Positions 1 to 12,255 of a stretch of DNA of 64,000 nt are shown in pieces (within the stretch, counting starts at the first letter, position 1; every line of letters begins with the position of its first letter). The position numbers and the translations under genes were made by a program. Below the pieces are notes generated by a model that saw only the letters and a program-made list of their open reading frames with translations, made no database searches and was not told the DNA's origin. The DNA lies in contig NC_089438.1 of assembly GCF_026210795.1 (NCBI RefSeq), positions 2,811,501-2,875,500 on the forward strand, read 5' to 3'. The stretch comes from Rhizophagus irregularis. Its lineage: Eukaryota > Glomeromycota > Glomeromycetes > Glomerales > Glomeraceae.

Positions 1-3000
1 CTATAATTTAAACTGACTATATTATATATTAAATAATTTAGCTCGTAAGTTAATAGATTATCTTATAATTGAATTACTTATTTTTGTTATATTACATATA
101 ACTAAATAATTCATTTAATGATTAATAATACTATAGTTAGTAAGTTACTAGCTATTTATTTTTACTGTCATATATAAAATCCAAATAACCAATTCTTTAA
201 ATAATTATATAATAATTAATGTTGCTACAGATGGTGGGTTATTTAATTTTATTATATTTATATGATATTTATAATATTTCATATTAATAATACATTCCTT
301 ATTTGAATAATTAGATTGTAAGTTATATATTTAATTTTAAATATACATTGTAATATTCATATCCAACTAATTTTTCATCTAAAATTATGAATAATCAATA
401 ATGATATAGGGTGTAAGTTATTGTATCTTTTTTATATTTCTATTTATTTATACATTTTAAATTTAATTAACTGTAGTTCTTTATTTATGTATAGTTAATA
501 ATAATACAGTAGTTTGTAAGTTATGATTTATATAATAATGTAATAATTTATTTCATATAATTTAATTAACTAAATTTTTATTTATAAAAATTATTTGGTA
601 ATTTACTTTAGCTGGTAGGATATTTATTAATAATATCATTATATTTACATATATATATATATATATTGCTAAATTCTTCATTTAAAAATTTGTTTAATAA
701 TATAGGAGGTAAGTTATTTGTTTAATTATTCTTTTATTTATGTATATTCATATATAATATAAACTAACTAGGTTTTTATTTAAAATTATTTTAGATTGTA
801 ATTATTATTTGTTTAATTTTATTATTTTAGTAATTTAGATTTACTTTAATTTAAAATAATATGATTTTTTATTTAAAAATTATTTGATGACTTATTTAGT
901 TTGTAAGTTATAAATTATTTATTTAATTTATTTTTAATATATAAACTAATTTAAGTTTTATTTACAGACTGTAAGTCATAAGTTATATGTTATATTAGAA
1001 TAGTTACTACATAGAGTATACTAATATATTTAAATTTTTTATTTTGACAATTTACTTTAGTCAGTAAGTTATAAGTTATTTATTCATATATTAACATTTT
1101 AATATGAATTTAAATTAACCAAAACTTTATTTAAAAATTATTTTTAGATCGTAAGTTCTAAATAAGTTCAGTTATTTAATTAATTTTGTTGCAATTCTAT
1201 ATTAACATATAATTAATTTTTTCATTTAAAATTTATTTGTCAATTTATTTTAGTTGGTAAGTACAAGTTATTATTTTATATAAAATTAATCACATTTATA
1301 TTTATAAAATTTTTTAATTTATTATTATATATGTATTTAATTGCTTTAACTAAACTGATTAAACTTTTATTTAAATATTATTTAGATCGTAAGTTATATA
1401 ATTTTATTAATTAATTTTATTAAAATATGATTTAACTAAATTTTTTTTTATAAAACATTTATAGATGGTATGCTATACGAGCTATAAATTTTCATTTTAT
1501 ATTTAAAATATTTATGTACAATTATCTAAACTAATTAAATTTTTTATTTAAAATTGTTTGATAATTAGTCAGTAAGTAAATTTATATTATATATTAATTT
1601 ATTATATTTAATTTAAATGGCTAAATTTTTTTATTTAAACTATTTCAGATCGTAAGCTATTTACTTAATTTCAGTTTATTTTATATTATATATTTAATTA
1701 ATTAAATTTTATTTAAAAAATAATCAATACTAATAGAACGTAAGTTATAATTATCTATTAATTCTATTGTGTTTGCATAATACTTATATATAAATTAAAT
1801 TATCTAAATTCTTGATTTAAAAATTATTTAGATCGTAAGTTATATAATTTATTATATCTTACTATATTTACATATAATTTTAAATAACTTAAATATTTAA
1901 TTTCAAATTTTATTTTTATAATAGAAAGTAAGTCATAAAATTATTTATTTAATCTTATTATACTTATTATTAATATACTTATGTGATATTTAAATTAACT
2001 AATATTTTAAAATTTAATGATAATACAGGAAGTAAGTCATAAATTATTTATTTAATTTATTATATACTTATATGATATTCATATATAATTTCAACAATTT
2101 TTTTTTTTAAAAAAAATTGGTTAATAACTAATAATAGGAAGTAAGTTATAATTAATTATAATTACATATTATATTTATATATAATTTGAATTAACAATTT
2201 TTTTTGGATACTTAATTTACTATAGTTGGTAATTATAAATTATTTATTAAGTTTTATTATATTTACATAATGTTTATATATAATTAACTAATTCAATTTT
2301 ATTTAAAAAATTATTAATGATTTTCAGTTGGTATGTTATATATTATTTATTTATTTTATTATATATATACTAGTATATACTAAGTTGATTAAATTTGTTT
2401 AAAATTTTTTAGATTGTAAGTCATAAATTAGTATCTATTTGTTATATTATATTTATATAATATTAATGTTTGGTTTAAACTAATTAAATTTTTTATTTAT
2501 AATTGTGCTAGATTGTAAGTTATTCATTTAAATTTTTATAAATTATATTATTTAAGCTAATCAAATTCTTTATTAAAATTTTAGATTGTAAGTTATAAAT
2601 AATTATTACTTCTATTTTATAATAATCATAAATAAGTTAAACTAATTCGATTTTTTATTTTAGATAGTAAGTTAATTTAATTATTATATTATTTTATTTA
2701 TGCAATTTATACTAATTATTGAATGTTTATTTAATAACTATTTTAGATAGTAAGCTAAGTTATTTATTTAATTTATTATATTTATATACTAATTTATATA
2801 ATTTAAGCTAAATACATTTTATTAAAATATTGTTTGACAATATACAGTAGAAGGTAAATAATTGATAATATTTACATATAATTTAAACTAACTAAGTTTT
2901 TTATTAAATAATTGTTCGGTTTCTTATTTTAGAACGTAAGTTATAAGCTATTTATTAATTTGTTATTGATATTTATATAATGTTACATATAATTTGAACT

Positions 3001-3837
3001 AACTAAATTGGTTATTTAAAATTATTTGATAATCTATTTAGAACGTAAGTTTTAAATTATTTATTTAATTCTATTAATATATATTTATGTAATATTACAT
3101 AGTTTAAACTAATTAAATTCTTTATTTGATAATTTATTTAGAACGTAAGTTTTAAGTTACTTATTATTATATATTATAATATTTAGGCCATTTAAAACTA
3201 ATAATTAGTTTAATATCCTTTCTTGATGAAATAATTTAAATAATTTAAACAAATATGATAATTAAATTTTGGAAATTTTTGGTAAAATTGGAAATCTTTA
3301 GTACTACTAAATTTTAGAAAGAGAAGGTTGCTTTGAATATATTGGGTATATATGTTATGTTTTAATTTACTCTAAAGTTGAAGGGAAGGATGTTAAACTA
3401 AAAATTAATTTGGAATGGCTTTACATATAATTTAAACTAACCAAGTTCTTTATTTAAATAATTGTTTTGTGACTTATTTTAGAATGTATGTTATAAGTTA
3501 TTTAATTCTATTACTTTGTATAGTATTTTAAGTATTTTACTAATCAAATTTTTTATTTAATAATGTAGCATGTAAGTTATTATTTATATCTATTGTTATA
3601 TATTTATATAATAGTTATAGTTATATTAACTGAATTTATTATATTTAAAAAAATATTACATTAGTTGGTAAGTCATTAATTATAAATTAATTTATATACA
3701 AATTTATACAAAAACTAAGTTTATTTTTTTAAAAAATTATATTTTAATTTCATCAGAGTAAGTAATAATAATATTTTTTTTTAATTTTAAATTTTAATAT
3801 ATATTTTAATATAAATTAATATAAATTAAATTTATAG
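1..3837 (+). other. Array of 3-nt microexons separated by related introns
   Basis: Thirty-seven triplets each sit exactly between an AG acceptor and a GT donor; starts are 42, 137, 231, 315, 410, 513, 612, 706, 795, 900, 968, 1061, 1148, 1254, 1386, 1465, 1569, 1649, 1737, 1832, 1925, 2029, 2138, 2226, 2328, 2413, 2512, 2585, 2664, 2747, 2851, 2933, 3042, 3142, 3483, 3569, 3665. A 1-nt exon (A) lies at 3757. 28 of the 38 donors are GTAAGT. Introns are 65-129 nt except 3145-3482 (338 nt), and most carry a CTAAC/CTAAT-like branch site before a T-rich AG. AG and GTAAGT are conserved while the triplet varies. Read in phase 1 the triplets give an open frame with no stop that enters the kinase exon at 3838 correctly. 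Triplets 513 and 2851 follow CAGTAG double acceptors and could be 6 nt, also in frame. Splicing itself is inferred. The array probably starts left of the window. Confidence 0.75.
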
Positions 3838-5163
3838 ATTTGGAAAAAGTGGAAATGCAATTATAGATGATTTTATTTTTGAAAAGAGGTTAAAATGGAT
3901 TCCTTATAATAAATTTAAAAATGTTGAATATCTTGATAAAGGAGGATTTGGTACTGTATACAAAGCTATTTGGTCAAATAATAATGGAGATAGAGAAGTA
4001 ATTTTAAAATGTCATAATGATTTAAATGATAATAGTTTAAATGAATTTTTAAATGAAGTATGATAGTATATTATTTATTTTTTTTTAATTTAAATTATAA
4101 TTTATACTCATATTATTATTATTTTTTTTTATAGTGGAAATATCATGAAAGTTGCTTAAATTCATCTGAAATCATTAATTTTTATGGATTTACAAAAGAT
4201 CCAGATACATTAAGATATATGGTAGCAATGGATTGTGCAAACATGGGTAATTTAAGAGCAAATTTAACAAAATTAGTCGAAAATAATTGGAAACAAAAAT
4301 TACATATGTTGCATGATATTATTGCTGGGCTTAATGAGATACATAATCAAAATCTTATTCATTGTGACTTTCATGATGGCAATATTTTATTACATAATGA
4401 TGAGAATGGAGATAAAGTTTATATTAGTGATTTAGGACTATGTCGACCTGTAAAATCGTTTTTGAAAAAGCATAATATTTATGGTGTTATGACATTTATG
4501 GCTCCTGAAGTTTTAAAAGGCAACCCGTATACTCCAGCTAGTGATATATATAGTTTTTCTATGATTATGTGGGAATTTACGTCTGGGATATCACCATATA
4601 ATAATAGAGGACATGATATGGATTTTTGTTTAAGTATTTGTAACGGTGAACGTCCTGAAATTATTAAAAATTCTCCACAATGTTACGTAGATTTAATGAA
4701 AAAGTGTTGGAATGAAGTTCCATTAAACAGACCATCTTCTGAAGAAGTTTTAGATATTATTGAAAAATGGATTTTTCTCCCTTATGGAAAGAAAATCGAA
4801 GATATTAATGAAGAGTTAAAATGTAATGTTTTGGAATTTATAAATGCACCAATTGGACATAACAAACTTGCTACTAAATCTCATCCTAAAGCAAGTTATA
4901 CAAGTCTCTTATCTAATTTTACTAATAAAGAATTGAATAAAATTCCTGAAAGTGAAGATTCACAAGCGTATCATTCAAATTTGACTAAATTATTAGGTAT
5001 ATACTAAAATATAAAAATTAATCTTGTAAATTATTTATGCGAAATTAATTAATTTATTTATTATTATTTAGATGTAAATAATAGTGCAAAGTTGAATGAA
5101 ATTCTTGAATCTGAAATGAGTATGAATAATTGTAATTTGAATGATTATTTTTATATGGATTAA
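42..5163 (+). CDS. TKL-like protein kinase with a microexon-encoded N-terminus (5' partial)
   Basis: After the microexon array the exons are 3838-4057, 4135-4996 and 5072-5163 (TAA), with introns of 77 and 75 bp; the visible coding length is 427 residues. The array supplies about 37 residues ending in QQQSFE, which line up with NFEN/NFKN before the WTSGN block of the paralogues. Then follow the KWIPYN linker and the glycine loop GGFGTVYKA. The VILK lysine precedes the catalytic loop HCDFHDGN, and the metal motif is DLG. The APE segment is MAPEVL, and GISPYNN is in the C-lobe. HRD is HCD and DFG is DLG, as in several active members of this family. A Ser/Asn-rich tail follows. It is likely a cytosolic Ser/Thr-type signalling kinase; the substrate is unknown. 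The true start is off-window. Gene A is convergent with it, 0.95 kb away. Confidence 0.85.
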
Positions 5164-6111
5164 TTTTGTTACATATTTTTATACAGATGAAATTTATTTG
5201 TATTTATATAAAACTTTTTAAAGTTTTATTATAGCTCTTCAATTGATATTTGATTATTATTGTTGTTTTTTTAATCATATTATGTAGAATTATTTAAACA
5301 CCTAGGTTATAGTAATAATATGTTTTGCAGGTTTCTTAGCACTGACATAACAACTATTGAATATATACATTTTCTTTCATTATATTTAGAATTATTTAAA
5401 CACTAAGACTAGAGTAGTAAAATGTTTACAAATTTCTTAGTTTATAATTTAAATAGTTCTTTCTTTTTAGTTATTGAATAAACATTATTATTGGGTTTTA
5501 TTTAAAATATATTGATAACTTGTTAAAATACTTTTTTTTTAATTATGGAAAGCACGAATTATTATATCTTAAGATTGGATAAAAAATTTTTAATAAGTAA
5601 AATATCGAAAGAGTAAAAAATAAAAAAAAAAATTGAAATACATTATTAGTAACAAAAATTTGTATATTTTTTTATCATGAATATTTACAGAATGTGTTTG
5701 GATCTTGATAAATACTTTAAAGCGGTTTATAATGTATAGTAAATTTAACAGGAAAGGACCTTTAGAAATTGTATTCATAATCAGCTTAAATATATAATCC
5801 AGAAGTTACAGTATATAAATAAATGAAAATAAAAAGAATTGGACTAAATAAAATAAAATCAATTTTTAAACTTCAGATTCCATGGTAAAAATTTTATTTT
5901 CATAAATTTGTAAGATATATATAAACATTATATCTAAAGATACATCATTTATAAGGACTATATAAATATAAAAATTTTGGCCATAAATTCGTCTGAAAAA
6001 GTGAAAATGTATTTAATAGTAAGAATATGATAGTATATACTGTACAAATTAAATAGAAGTTAGGAACTTACCGAGTAAAATGGTCCATCTATAGTTATTT
6101 AATCAACTATG
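5164..6111. other. Convergent intergenic region
   Basis: This AT-rich spacer lies between the 3' end of the + strand kinase and the 3' end of the - strand tandem kinase gene. I see only short shadow frames and no gene. A short block near 5281-5340, around ATTATTTAAACACC and ATATGTTTTGC, recurs loosely at 5389-5440. Confidence 0.5.
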
Positions 6112-9100
6112 TCATCCAGGAACTAAAAAAACAAATTATTTATTTTATATCTTAAATAATAAAGTTATTGTTAATAAACTTACTGTCTAAATCATGATTA
6201 ATATCATCTTCCACAAATTCAATTATATAAACAATTTATAAATAATTAGAAATTATAAATAAAAAAAAAATTTTAAATTTAAAATAAAAATATATGTATT
6301 GATCGATTACCTATTGTACCATTATTGCTCGTTTCCGTACTAGTCACTTTTGTAGAATTTTCATTATTAAAAAAAGAAATTATTACTTATATGATTAATT
6401 GGTTATAAATAATTTACCTTGTGCATCAGTATCATTGACATTATTATCTTGAATGCCTAATAATTAATTTATCGTAAATAAAAAATAAAGTTTAAACAAA
6501 TTTATTTGTCACGTTATTAATTTTTTTTTTTTTTAGTAAAATTTATTAGTATTGCAAGGTAAACATTCTTACCTTGCACTTCATCATCATCACATTTGAT
6601 ATCTTGAAAGTCTTGAATACCCCTCATTCTTCCTAATTTAACTAATTTACTAAAAACTTGACTAATTGATGGTCTTTTATTTGGTTCAGGATCCCAACAT
6701 GATTTATATAATTTCAAGTATTCGTCAGGTGTATCAGGTACTGGTTCCTCCCTATGCCCACCTATTAAATCATGTCTTAAAAGATCTCCACCAATATTTC
6801 TATTGGCAAAAGGAGATTTACCACTAGATATTTCCCACATAAGAACGCCTAAACTATAAATATCAGACTTTTCATTGTATTCATAAGAATAATTCGCTAA
6901 TCGTTTAGGATCAATATATGGAAGTGATCCAAATACACCTGAATAACTATATGTTTGAGTTTCCATACTTTTTGCAATACCAAAATCAATAATTTTAGCT
7001 TCTCCTTGATGTACTACTATATTTCCAGAGTGTAAATCTCGATGAAGAATTTTTTCTCCCTGAAGAAATTTTATTCCTTCAGTAATCTGGTAAGCCAACT
7101 TGATTTTATCATTCCAAGTTAATTCCGAAAAATGATTATTAAGATACTGATGTAAATTTCCACCATCAGCACACTCCATTATGAGCAAATATTCTTTTGT
7201 TTTTTCATCTATAAATGAAATTAAAATGAACCTTCATTTATTACACTTGTAATAATGTTAATATATAATGTTGGTAAATAATTTAAGCTTACCTAAACTT
7301 ATACCTAGAATACGTATTATTCTTTGACAAAAATTCAGTCGTCCATGCATTTTTAATTCATGAATAAAAGCTTCAGTCGGCTTATTATTAATTGATTCAT
7401 TATTTTTTAATCTTTTACAAATAACATAATTATCTGTTTTTTTCCATATTGCTTTTGAAATAATGCCAAAATTACCTCCATCAATATATCTTATATCTGA
7501 TAATTCATCAATATTAATAAATTTAACTAATTTATGTTTTTTAATTAAATTAAACAACTCTAATCCTGAATTTTTATTCATTGCTTCTAATTTATTAAAA
7601 ATTTGATTAATTGTTGGTCTTGCATTTGGCTCAGAATGCCAACATGATTCATATAAATTAAAGTATTCTTTAGGAATATTAGGGATTCGGGTTTCTCTAT
7701 AACCATTAATTATTTGATTTTTTGAAATATTTTCAGCTTCAGGAGGATAACCACTAGATAATTCCCACATAAGAACTCCTAAACTATATATATCCGATTT
7801 CTTATCAAGTTCATAAGAATAGTTTTCTAGAAATTTAGGATCAACATATGAAATCATTTCATCATCATTAAAATAATCAGTTTCTACACTTTTTACAATA
7901 TCAAGCATAATTTTAGCTTCTTTTTTGTGTATTACTATATTTTTAGGATGCAAATTTTGATGAATAATATCTGCATCATGAAGAAACTTTATTCCTTCAG
8001 TAATTTGATATGCTAACTTTATTTTATCATCCCAAGTTAATTCCGAAAAATGGTCTTTAAGATACTGGCGTAAATTTCCTCCATTAGCATATTGCATAAT
8101 CATTAAAAATTCATTTACATTTATATCTGCAAATAAAATAGTAAAAAATGAATATTCATTATATAAACATAAATAAAAATAATATTTATTATTATATGAG
8201 CTTACCTAAACTTATGCCAAATATACGTACAATCCTTGAACAGAAACTGAATTTTCTATATATCTTTAATTTGTGGATGAAAGCTTCATTTAGTTGGTCA
8301 CATTTATATTTTTTACAAATAACTGGAAAGGAAGAGTCTTTTTTTTCCCAAGTAATGTTTCCGTTAACATTTGATAATTCATTTATATTAATAATTAAGA
8401 TTGCTAAATAATTATTTCTAATGGAATCGATCAATTCTTCAGGCTTCAAATTTGTTTTTATTTGAGTATATAACATTTTTCCTAATTTACTAAAAACTTG
8501 ATTAATAGATGGTCTTTCGCTTGGTTCAGGATCCCAACATGATTTATATAAATCTGAGTATTCATTAGGGGTATTAGGAATTGATTTTTCTCTATAACCA
8601 CTTATTATTAATTGAATTTCTAAAGATTTCTCAGTCTCACTATAAATAAAGGGAGGTCTACCACTAGATATTTCCCAAATAAGAACTCCTAAACTATAAA
8701 TATCTGATTTCTTATCATATTCATAAGACCGATCATCTAAAATTTTGGGATCAATATATGGAATCATTTCATTCAAATAATCAGATTCTGTACTTTTTGC
8801 AATATCAAGTATAATCTTAATTTCTTTTCTATGTATTAATATATTTTTAGAATGTAAATTTTGATGAAGAACATCTTCATCATGGAGATATTTAATACCT
8901 TCAGTGATTTGATAAGCAAATTTTAATTTATCATTCCAAGTTAATTTTAAAAAATGATTTTTAAGATACTTGCGTAAGTTTCCACCATCAGCATATTGCA
9001 TAATGAGTAAGTATTCTTTAGTATTTTCATCTGTAAATAAATAATAAATGAAAGTTTGTTACAAAGCAATAAAATTACTTAAGTAGGTAAAGCTTACCTA

Positions 9101-10668
9101 AACTTATGCCTAATACACATAAGATTCTTAAACAAGAATATAATTTTTTATGCATCTTTAATTCATAAAAGAAGGTTCTATCCAGTTGGGTACTTTTAAA
9201 TCTTTTGCAAGCAACTATAATATCTGTTTTTTTTATTTTCAAAATAGCTTTTGAAATCTTGCAAAATTGGTCATTATCAATAGGAGGAATTATTTTTAAT
9301 TCATTGATATTTCTAATATTAACCAAATCATTTTTTTTAATATATTTGATCATTTCTAATGGTTCTAAATTGCTGTTTTCTGCTTCTTTAGTAATCATTT
9401 CTAATGATTCTAAATTGCTATTTTTTGCTTTTTGAGTAATCATTTCTTGGAAATTAGATTTAGAATAATCCTTATCAGCAGCAATAAATTCTAAACATAT
9501 TAAATTTAATGGGGTTGGGTATTTGTTGTGATAAATTGATGACCATAAGTTCAATAAAGAATAGTATACTTCATGAATATTAGGACGTAAATCTGGTTCA
9601 GTATTCCAACATTTTTCTACTAAGTTTTTAAAACTTTTTGGAATATTATCTGGAATAAGTGGTCTTAATCCAAAGCAAATATCAAAAGTTAGACAATGGT
9701 TAAAATGATTAAAATGGGATGCAGAATAATAAGGTGGAATTTTTCCTGTTCCAATAGCATGCATAATCATTCCAAATGAATAAATATCACTAGCCTTTGT
9801 ATAAGGTTGATCAACTAAAATTTCTGGTGCCTTATAAGGATACCATCCACCTTTTTCATTTGTATTTAATAAAGTCAGAGCTTTGCATTCCAAAAATGTT
9901 TCTATTGCACAAAATTTATCATCAAATACTAGTATACTGGATGGATTCTTATAATATTTATGAACATATCCAGCATTGTGCAATGCTTTTAAATCTTCGG
10001 AAAGATAAAGTAGTAAATGCAATTTCATCTTCCAGTTTAAATTATTGAAGTTATGGGAAATATAATCTGTCAATGATGAAGTGTTTTTATGAAATTGTTT
10101 TACAATAAAATAATCATTACTGACAGGATCTTTGGAGATTCCATAAAATTGAACCAATAAAGTATATTCTTGAGTATGGCAATCCAAATATATTTTAAGC
10201 TATATAATTATAATAATTATAATAAATACTATTTCTAACAAACAATTAAAATAAATTAGTATCAATTTACCTCATTTAAAATTTCATTAATTTGTGCAAT
10301 ATCATCATCATTCTTATTTAATTTGATAATAACTTTAGTTTCAATTCTTTCATATTTTTCGTTTTGTTGGTTCCATATTCTTGGTCCATCTTTCCAAATA
10401 GCTGAATATACTGTATTTGTTTTACTTTCTGACTTTATATCTAAGATATTTTCAAGTTTATAAAAAGGAATCCATTCCAAAAAAGTTTGAGATCTTGTAG
10501 AATTTAATTGTGCACCTTGAAGAAATGTATCAATTTTTTCATCTTTACTAGTCCAATTTTCAAAATTTTCTTTGCATTGTTTTTGTTCACATGGTTGACA
10601 CCATTGATAATGGCTTCTTGGCTGTTTACATTCTATGCATATTCCATATAAACCTTTTTTCAATTTTT
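6112..10668 (-). CDS. Tandem kinase protein A: three pseudokinase domains plus one canonical kinase
   Basis: Nine exons: 10668-10271, 10199-9098, 9030-8206, 8126-7293, 7208-6573, 6456-6418, 6346-6311, 6207-6184 and 6122-6112 (TGA), about 1,300 residues. The N-terminus has a Cys cluster (CIEC...WCQPC) like a zinc ribbon, then WTSKDEKID and LEWIPF. Domain 1 has HKY for HRD and no DFG. Domains 2 and 3 have HQN for HRD and LDI for DFG. Domain 4 (in exon 7208-6573) keeps the GGNFG loop, HRDLHSGN, DFG and CW..P..RP. Each domain is cut by a phase-1 intron at GISLG, so one exon of about 0.83 kb carries a C-lobe plus the next N-lobe. The tail comes from four tiny exons. The first coding exon is not found; the 5' end is an acceptor. 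It looks like a regulated kinase in which pseudokinase repeats act as scaffold or inhibitor (inference). Confidence 0.85.
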
Positions 10669-10736
10669 CTAGAAATAAATAAATTTTAATTGTATTTACA
10701 TGATTAGAATTTGTAGATTAAAAAAATTAAATAACT

Positions 10737-12255
10737 TTAAAAAAAATAATATGCATGTTCAATTATTTTATATTCACTTAGTTCTGTAATCACTTTGTAG
10801 ACATTTATTATTAAAGAAATTATTATTTATAGATTTTATTTAATTAGTATTAAAAAAGAAATTCATACCTTGTACACTGACATTATTATTATTATCATCT
10901 TGAATATCTTGAATACATATTATATTAATATTTATTTTAGTACAAATTACTCTTTTAATTATATTTTTTTTATTACTTCAATTATTACCTGCATTGTTTA
11001 TATTCACTTCTGTAGTCACTTTTGTAGAAATTTATTATTAAAATAAAAGTTACTTACTACTTATAAATTTTATTTCAATTATTAACAAAAAAAAAATTCA
11101 TACCTTGCGTACCAACATTATTAAATTCATTATCATCTTGAATACCTTGAACGTACATTGTTAATATATATTTTAGCACAAATTGCTCTTTCAATTATAT
11201 TATTTATTATTATATTATTACCTTGCATATTATCATCATCACATTCGATATTTTGAAAGTCTTGAATACCTCTCATTCTTCCTAATTTAACTAATCTATT
11301 GTAAACTTGAATAATTGATGGTCTTGTATTTGGTTCAGGATCCCAACACGATTTATATAATATCAAGTATTCATTAGGTGTATCAGGTACTGATTCTTCT
11401 CTACGTCCAGCTAATAAACCTGATCTTAAAAGACTTTCATTTATGTCATTAATAAAAGGAGGTCTACCGCTAGATAGTTCCCACATAAGAACTCCTAAAC
11501 TATAAATATCAGACCTATCATTATATTCATAAAAAGAATCCTTTAATCGTTTAGGATCAATATATGCAATCATTCCAATTACGTCTGAATGTAGATTCGT
11601 TTGAGATTCAGTACTTTTTGCAATACCAAGACTAATAATTTTAGCATCTCCATGGAGTATCACAATATTTTTAGAATGTAAATCTTGATGAAGAATATTT
11701 TCTCCATGAAGAAATTTTATTCCTTCAGTAATCTGATAAGCCAATTTGATTTTATCATTCCAAGTTAATTCCGAAAAATGATTCTTAAGATATTGCCGTA
11801 AATTTCCACCATCAGCATACTCTGTTATGAGTAAATATTCTTTTGTTTCTTTATCTATAAATGAAATTAAAATGAATCTTCATTCATTACACTTTGAATA
11901 ATGTCAATATATAATGTTGATATATAATTTAAGCTTACCTAAACTTATACCTAGAATACGTATTATTCTTTGACAAAAATTCAGTCGTCCATGCATTTTT
12001 AATTCATGGATAAAAGCTTCAGCCGGCTTATTACTAATTGATTTATCATTTTTTAATCTTTTACAAATAACATAATTATTTGTTGTTTTCCACATAGCTT
12101 TTGAAATAATGCCAAAATGACCTTCATCTATAGGTCTTATATCTGATAATTCACTTTCATCAATCAATTTAACTAATTTGTACTTTATAATAAAATCAAT
12201 CAATTCCGATTCTGAATTTTCATTCATTTCTTCTGATTTATTAAAAGTCTTGAAA
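10737..12255 (-). pseudogene. Truncated kinase gene B (last domain and tail only)
   Basis: The N-lobe lies in about 12255-11939 (GHFGIISKA, VICKRL) and the C-lobe exon in 11854-11222; both match gene A domain 4. The catalytic loop is HQDLHSKN and the metal motif is SLG, so catalysis is doubtful. Homology starts abruptly near 12255, inside what would be the end of the preceding C-lobe (FNKSEEMNEN), so the 5' part of the gene is missing. The open frame continues to 12302 in unrelated sequence. The tail is a run of short phase-1 exons alternating IQDDN..Q and V(T/I)TE types (about 11147-11107, 11020-10990, 10915-10870, 10795-), with a possible stop at 10737. It lies only ~70 bp upstream of gene A exon 1, in the same direction. 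Confidence 0.65.

Noticed and set aside
1-3837. Reading the left array as a plain AT-rich satellite
   Set aside because: The triplet between AG and GT varies while both signals stay fixed, and the joined frame fits the kinase; a satellite does not explain this, though it stays the null hypothesis.
1-3837. Recursive-splicing (ratchet) sites
   Set aside because: Zero-length exons would read AG directly followed by GT; here three bases always intervene.
9205-10048. + strand frames inside gene A
   Set aside because: Antisense shadows of the tandem-kinase exons.
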